A program made the position numbers and the translations under genes. A model generated the notes under the pieces. The model saw only the letters and a list, made by a program, of their open reading frames with translations. It searched no databases and was not told the DNA's origin. DNA of 64,000 nucleotides from assembly GCA_016703265.1 (NCBI GenBank), contig JADJCK010000006.1:310001-374000 (forward strand), written 5' to 3'. Below are positions 59,945-64,000 of this stretch, piece by piece; the first letter of the stretch is position 1, and each line of letters starts with the position of its first letter. This DNA comes from a bacterium (GTDB lineage: Bacteria > Krumholzibacteriota > Krumholzibacteriia > LZORAL124-64-63).

Positions 59945-61453
59945 CTAGGAATCCTTCTGGGTCTCGATGATGGCGACGGTGCGCCTGGTCGGCGCGAAGA
60001 TCTCGGCCGCCACGCGCTTGACGTCGTCGAGAGTGACAGCCTCGATGCGCTCGACCTCGTCGAACAGCTTGCGCCAGTCGCCCATGTAGGTCTGGTAGTA
60101 GGCCAGCTGCTCGGCCATGCCGCCGTTGCCGCGCAGTTCGCGGATGAACCCGGCGCGCGCGCGCTGCTTGACCGCCGCCAGTTCCTCTTCGGTGATGCCA
60201 TCGGCGACCAGGCGGTCGATCTCGGCGTAGATCGCCTTCTCGACATCGGCGCCGGTCTTGTCCTTGGTCGGGATGCCGATCAGGAGCATGCCCGTCTGGT
60301 ACTTCTCGCCGGGGAACCCGGGGAAGGCCATGGTCTGGACGGCCAGGTTGTCCTGCTTGACCAGCTTCTCGTAGAGGCGGCTGGTGCGGCCCTGGCCGAG
60401 CACGCCGGCGATGACCTCGTAGACCGGCCAGTCGGCGTGACGGATATTCTGGATCTGGTAGCCCGCCGCGAAGATGGGCTGCGACGGATCCTGCATCACG
60501 AAGCGCTTCTCGCCCAGCTGCTCGGGCTCGAGGGTCTCGACCGGCTCCGGACTGCCGGCCGGGATGCCGGAAAAGTACTTCTGCGCATACTTCTTCACGT
60601 CGGCGAACCTGACGTCGCCCACGATCGCCACGACGAGGTTCGAGCCGACGTAATTGGTCCGGAAGTAGGCTTCGCAGTCGGCGCGGCTGACGTTCTCGAT
60701 GTCGGACATGTAGCCGATGGTCGAGTGGTGGTAGCCGTTGGCCATGAACATCAGGTTCTGGAACTGCTCGATCAGGCGACCGATGGGATTGTTGTCGGTG
60801 CGCATGCGGCGCTCTTCGGTGACCGGGCCGTCCTTCTCGGTGTAGAACTCGCGGAAGACGGGGTTGGTCATGCGGGCGCCCTCGAGGTAGGCCCACAATT
60901 CCAGCCGGTTGCTCGGGAAATTGTAGAGATACATCGTGACGTCGCTGCTCGTCGACGCGTTCAGGCCCTGCCCGCCGTTGTTCTCCACGATCTGCCCGAA
61001 CTCGTTGGTCACGACGAAGGCGCGAGCCGCGTCCTTGGCGGCGGTGAAGGCCGCCTCGAGTTCCGCCAGCTTCGCCGGATCGGCTGCTCCGCCCTTGAGA
61101 CGCTCGACCTTGAGCGCGTTGAAGGCTGCATCCTCGGCCGCCATGGCCTTGAGCTCCGCCTTGTAGTTGTTCGTGCCGATCTCGGGCGTGCCCTTGAAGG
61201 CCATGTGCTCAAGGATGTGCGACAGTCCGGTGATGCCGCGCGTCTCGTTGGCGCTGCCGACATTGACGAAGGTACGGAACGAGAAGACGGGCACGTCGTG
61301 GTCCTCGAGCACGAGGAACTTCACGCCGTTGTCCAGCGTGAACTCCTGGACCTTGCCCTCGAGGTCGAGGTAGGTCTGGGCGCCCGCGGTGGCGGCGGCC
61401 AGCAGCAGCAGGCCGGCGCCGAGCAGGCCGATTCGGCGAAAACGGTCGGGCAT
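59945..61453 (-). CDS. active M16-family zinc metallopeptidase
   Basis: A 502-residue periplasmic protease with signal peptide MPDRFRRIGLLGAGLLLLAA ending TAGAQ. The inverted zinc motif HxxEH is HILEH (His79, Glu82, His83), and the third ligand Glu is in the downstream YTEKDGPVTEERRM region. A Lys/Glu/Ala-rich insert (about residues 100-150) lies between them. FGQIVENNGGQGLNASTSSD and SRLYEKLVKQ are typical. ATG 61451-61453 with GGAGG. Forms a heterodimeric-type pair with the downstream inactive subunit, degrading peptides in the envelope. Confidence 0.92.
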   Translation of the reverse strand: MPDRFRRIGLLGAGLLLLAAATAGAQTYLDLEGKVQEFTLDNGVKFLVLEDHDVPVFSFRTFVNVGSANETRGITGLSHILEHMAFKGTPEIGTNNYKAELKAMAAEDAAFNALKVERLKGGAADPAKLAELEAAFTAAKDAARAFVVTNEFGQIVENNGGQGLNASTSSDVTMYLYNFPSNRLELWAYLEGARMTNPVFREFYTEKDGPVTEERRMRTDNNPIGRLIEQFQNLMFMANGYHHSTIGYMSDIENVSRADCEAYFRTNYVGSNLVVAIVGDVRFADVKKYAQKYFSGIPAGSPEPVETLEPEQLGEKRFVMQDPSQPIFAAGYQIQNIRHADWPVYEVIAGVLGQGRTSRLYEKLVKQDNLAVQTMAFPGFPGEKYQTGMLLIGIPTKDKTGADVEKAIYAEIDRLVADGITEEELAAVKQRARAGFIRELRGNGGMAEQLAYYQTYMGDWRKLFDEVERIEAVTLDDVKRVAAEIFAPTRRTVAIIETQKDS

Positions 61454-61510
61454 GGAAGCCTCCGGAGGTTGGTCCGCGCACGGGAACGGGCCCGGATCGG
61501 CGGACGGCAA

Positions 61511-61567
61511 GAAACGGGTCGAGCAACACGGGACAGGTCGGGCAACACATGACAGGTCGGGCAGCAC
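61511..61567. repeat. three tandem 19-bp repeats in the M16 operon leader
   Basis: Copies begin at 61511, 61530 and 61549. The unit is GGGACAGGTCGGGCAACAC; the second and third copies match at 16 of 19 positions and the first is more diverged (15 of 19). They lie between the predicted promoter and the start of the active M16 gene, so they would be in the untranslated leader. Confidence 0.6.
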
Positions 61568-61640
61568 GGCCCGACCGGGAATCCGAGTCGGCAGACAATC
61601 CCGCAATCATGGGAACGGCCGGAATGTGGCCCCGGAGCGC

Positions 61641-61669
61641 AACGTACCATCGGGCCCCGACCGTGTCAA
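61641..61669 (-). promoter_or_regulatory. predicted sigma-70 promoter for the M16 peptidase operon
   Basis: Minus strand TTGACA (61664-61669), 17-nt spacer, TACGTT (61641-61646), with TGG immediately before the -10 (extended -10). The leader to the ATG is about 180 nt and includes the repeats. Confidence 0.55.
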
Positions 61670-61837
61670 ACCGACCGCCCTACGCGCAACGCCGGTGAAT
61701 GTTGCATCCCGCCAGTCGATTGCGGCGCATGCGCTACCGGCGCAGGACACGGCGGCCGGCGCATCAAGAGATCGCACCGGATGGCTGCCTAATCGTCGCG
61801 AAACGGTGGCGACGAGCCGGCCGGGGGGAACGTCCGA

Positions 61838-62500
61838 TCAGCCCGGCGGGCGGGAGAGGCACGCACTGTGGGGATCGCAGAAGCGCCACGGTACCTCGGC
61901 GGCACGACGCACGCCGATCCTGCGGGAAGCGGCCACGCACGACCGCGGCTCGCCACCGCACCTCATTCGCAGCCGACCCGCCGCACCTGGCACCGACCGG
62001 GCCCCCGCCGTGACCGGCAGGCCGTTCCAGGCGAGGTCGATGCCGAGAGCCTGGCACACGCGCCCCGGCCCGCCGACGAGGTCGCGATCGCGGCAGCGCA
62101 GCGGATCCAGCCCGCGGCGCACCGCCATCCCGTCACGGGCTTCCAGGGGTTCAAGGGCGCGGATGAGCACCGCGCCGGCAGTGCCCGCCGGACCGGTCAC
62201 CAAGTTCAGGCAGTGATGCATGCCGTAGATGAAATAGACATAGGCCAGTCCCGGCGGGCCGAACATGATGGCGCTGCGCGGCGTCGGGCCGCCGGCGGCG
62301 TGGGAAGCGGGATCGTCGGGACCACCGTAGGCCTCGACTTCGACAATGCGACCGGAGGCGCGGCGCATTCCCGGCGCGGTGACCTCGAGCACGGCGCCGA
62401 CCAGGGCGCGCGCGACCGTGACAGGATCGGCTGCGAAAAAGTCCCGGCCAAGGTACAAGGGAAGCCCCCGTCGCGAAGGGTGCGGCGGCGCCGACGTCAA
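61838..62500 (-). CDS. 3-methyladenine (alkyladenine) DNA glycosylase, MPG/AAG family
   Basis: A 220-residue base-excision enzyme removing alkylated purines. Family features are GRIVEVEAYGGPDDPASHAA (with the catalytic Glu in the E-x-E context), AYVYFIYGMHHCLN, GPGRVCQALGI and the final RIGVRRAAEVPWRF. The start is TTG 62498-62500; no ATG or GTG is available near the usual N-terminus and the ribosome site is weak. It follows the ABC permease gene by 4 nt and is probably co-transcribed. Confidence 0.9.
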   Translation of the reverse strand: MTSAPPHPSRRGLPLYLGRDFFAADPVTVARALVGAVLEVTAPGMRRASGRIVEVEAYGGPDDPASHAAGGPTPRSAIMFGPPGLAYVYFIYGMHHCLNLVTGPAGTAGAVLIRALEPLEARDGMAVRRGLDPLRCRDRDLVGGPGRVCQALGIDLAWNGLPVTAGARSVPGAAGRLRMRCGGEPRSCVAASRRIGVRRAAEVPWRFCDPHSACLSRPPG

Positions 62501-62504
62501 CGCA

Positions 62505-63368
62505 CTACTTCGCGATCTCCTTCTGGCGCAGCAGCCAGATGCCGAGCACGGTCGACAGTAGCATGACGGCCACCAGCACGCCGATCGACTGCAGCTTCGG
62601 CACAGGCTCGCGCTCGAACGCCGTCGACAGGAGGGCGCCGAGAAGACCGGGCAGGTCCTGCGGCGCGGACTCGGGCCGCGTCACCAGGTTCTGCAGGTGG
62701 AAGCGCAGGCTGAGCTCCTGCACACGCGCCGGGATGCTGCTGACGAGGTTCTCCCAGCCGAAAGCGAAGAGGATCGCCGGCAGGACGGGTTTGCGGAAGA
62801 ACGTGCCCATCGTCGCGAACAGCGCGGCATAGGTGAAGGCGCCCAGGCCGATGATCACGAACGTCTGCAGGTACAGCCGCAGGAAGTCCCAGGTGAGGAC
62901 CTGCGGGCCTTCGGTCACCATGACCACGAAGCAGAGCACGAGCGAGAGACAGAGCACGAGCGTCGACACGACCTGGGCGGCGAGCAGGCGGCCGAGGTAG
63001 ATGGCGCGGCGGTGGATCGGCCGCGTCCAGGTGAAGACGATGGTGCCGTCATCGACCTGTTCGCCGATCGCCGGCACGCCGACGGCCAGTGCCACGACGG
63101 GGATCAGGAAGGGCATGAAAACGTCGTGCGACAGGGATGCCAGAAGCATCTGAGCCGTGACGCCGGCCTGCGGGAACCAGATGCGGATGGCCGCCACGAC
63201 CAGCACCGGCAACAGGTTGATGGCCACCAGCGACACGAGGCGTCGCCGGCGCGCCATCTCGCGCACCGAGAACCAGGCCAGCCAGCCGGCCGCCGCGAGA
63301 CTGCCCATGGGGCGGACATCGTTCCCGGCAGGCGCAACGGTGTTCTCCGCTGCCATCATCGCCCTCAC
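62505..63368 (-). CDS. ABC-2-type transporter permease
   Basis: A 287-residue integral membrane protein with about six TM segments (LVSLVAINLLPVLVVAAI, FLIPVVALAVGVPAIG, ALFATMG). A GEQVDDGTIVFTWTRPIHR loop is typical of ABC-2 permeases of the drug/NatB-like type. GTG 63366-63368 overlaps the ATPase stop (GTGA); in-frame ATGs follow at 63359 and 63356. With the ATPase it forms an exporter whose substrate is unknown. The gene is also translationally linked to the DNA-glycosylase gene. Confidence 0.85.
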   Translation of the reverse strand: MRAMMAAENTVAPAGNDVRPMGSLAAAGWLAWFSVREMARRRRLVSLVAINLLPVLVVAAIRIWFPQAGVTAQMLLASLSHDVFMPFLIPVVALAVGVPAIGEQVDDGTIVFTWTRPIHRRAIYLGRLLAAQVVSTLVLCLSLVLCFVVMVTEGPQVLTWDFLRLYLQTFVIIGLGAFTYAALFATMGTFFRKPVLPAILFAFGWENLVSSIPARVQELSLRFHLQNLVTRPESAPQDLPGLLGALLSTAFEREPVPKLQSIGVLVAVMLLSTVLGIWLLRQKEIAK

Positions 63369-64000
63369 CTTTCCGTCAGGTACTGGAAGACGGCTTCGAG
63401 GCTGTCGTCCAGGGTCACGATCTCGTCGACGACCAGTCCGTTGCCCAGCAGCCAGCCGGGCAGCGCGCGGTAGAACGCCACGGCGTGGTCGGTGCTGACG
63501 ACGACGCGGTTCTCCTGGTCGACCTGCACCCCGACCACGTGGTCGCGCCCGATGAGGAACCCGGCCAGCGCGCGCGGCGCCGACGAGACCAGGGCCACCG
63601 TGGTGGGATGCTCGGGGATCTTGTCGCGGATCTCGGCCACGGCGCCCTCGGCCAGCACGCGGCCGCGGTCGATGAGGATGATCTCGCTGGTCATCGACTC
63701 GACCTCGGGCAGGATGTGGCTGGAGACCAGCACCGTGCGGCCCTGCTGCCCCAGTTCGCGCACGAGGTCGATCGACTGCTTGCGCGAGACCGGGTCCATG
63801 CCGTTGAGCGGCTCGTCCAGGAAGATCACGTCCGGGTCGTGGGCCATGGCCTGGGCCAGCTTGATCTTCTGGCGCATGCCCTTCGAGTAGCCGCGCAGCC
63901 GCCGCCAGGCGGCGTCGGTCAGTTCGAAGCGCTCGAGCCAGTAGTCGACGCGCCGGTTGGTCTCTGCCTTGTCGAAGCCCATCAGGCGCAGCATCAGCGT
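63365..64000 (-). CDS. ABC transporter ATP-binding subunit (partial at window edge)
   Basis: The C-terminal 211 residues of an ATPase cut by the window end. It shows an ABC signature-like YSKGMRQK (variant of LSGGQ), Walker B VIFLDEP, the D-loop GMDP, and the switch His in VSSHIL. Walker A must lie beyond 64000. A C-terminal domain follows with a regulatory shape typical of ABC-2 exporters. It pairs with the permease by GTGA overlap. Confidence 0.9.
   Translation of the reverse strand, partial: TLMLRLMGFDKAETNRRVDYWLERFELTDAAWRRLRGYSKGMRQKIKLAQAMAHDPDVIFLDEPLNGMDPVSRKQSIDLVRELGQQGRTVLVSSHILPEVESMTSEIILIDRGRVLAEGAVAEIRDKIPEHPTTVALVSSAPRALAGFLIGRDHVVGVQVDQENRVVVSTDHAVAFYRALPGWLLGNGLVVDEIVTLDDSLEAVFQYLTER

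Larger units (their letters stand above)
61454..61837. other. 384-bp gene-free interval upstream of the M16 operon
   Basis: No credible coding sequence. It lies between the M16 start (61453) and the DNA-glycosylase stop (61838), both on the minus strand. It contains a three-copy 19-bp repeat (61511-61567) and the promoter 61641-61669. The rest, 61670-61837, shows nothing recognisable. Confidence 0.5.

Overview
This 64 kb window is a very GC-rich, gene-dense chromosomal segment of a Gram-negative bacterium. LptD, lipoproteins and outer-membrane-type proteins imply an outer membrane. A PorX-type response regulator (receiver plus PglZ domain) next to a PorY-like kinase, a type 3 prolyl-tRNA synthetase, a fused IcmF mutase and a fused-alpha 2-oxoacid:ferredoxin oxidoreductase suggest an uncultured FCB-group lineage (Krumholzibacteriota or Eisenbacteria-like). 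That placement is inference. I see no rRNA, tRNA, CRISPR array, insertion sequence or phage gene. Most genes lie on the minus strand in tightly overlapping operons (ATGA or GTGA junctions).

Layout, left to right. 1-4747 (minus): vitamin B6 synthase pdxS-pdxT, a repeat-containing lipoprotein, an exported protein, acylphosphatase and a HAD phosphatase. 4949-5359 (plus): a type IV pilin-like protein. 5473-9459 (minus): proS, an HDOD/GAF signalling protein and a methyltransferase. 9580-11926: an envelope pair, a beta-rich outer-membrane-type protein and a helical periplasmic protein. 12127-16736: metallo-hydrolase, lipA, sensor kinase and sigma-54 activator in one coupled operon. 16930-19775: korA-korB. 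20035-21133: a frameshifted GT4 glycosyltransferase. 21302-23483 (plus): an ion antiporter and an unknown protein. 23489-25644: fur, alr and a TerB-like gene. 25743-28553: a beta-propeller protein, a hybrid kinase and a kinase-like protein without an ATPase domain. 28848-30650: small Cys-rich and acidic proteins and a secreted protein. 30808-31656: an exonuclease that looks leaderless. 31689-33888: a metallophosphatase/tetraheme cytochrome with an in-frame TGA, and an exported partner. 34104-41626: HU, lptD, ROK kinase, folC and accD. 41781-47710: serS, PorY/PorX and tsaE-tsaB-rimI. 47952-51625 (plus): pyrF, pyrE, a membrane glycosyltransferase and pgeF. 51627-57169: icmF, a beta-rich secreted protein and a tiny membrane protein. 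57440-57610: an AT-rich island holding a candidate small RNA. 57744-64000: an M16 protease pair, a DNA glycosylase and an ABC-2 exporter.

The strongest unusual signals are (1) a probable selenoprotein: TGA at 33676-33678 falls inside the Cys-Gly-x-(x)n-GGLARR segment of a metallophosphatase fused to four CxxCH haem motifs, followed by a bSECIS-like hairpin; (2) a self-contained small RNA gene at 57502-57595 with a near-consensus promoter, a 12-bp closing stem and a U-rich end; (3) a leaderless exonuclease promoter. A recurring TTGnnn-17/18-TAnnnT promoter signature could be read upstream of about a dozen operons. Two single-base frameshifts and two genes without a normal start codon may be biological or assembly artefacts.
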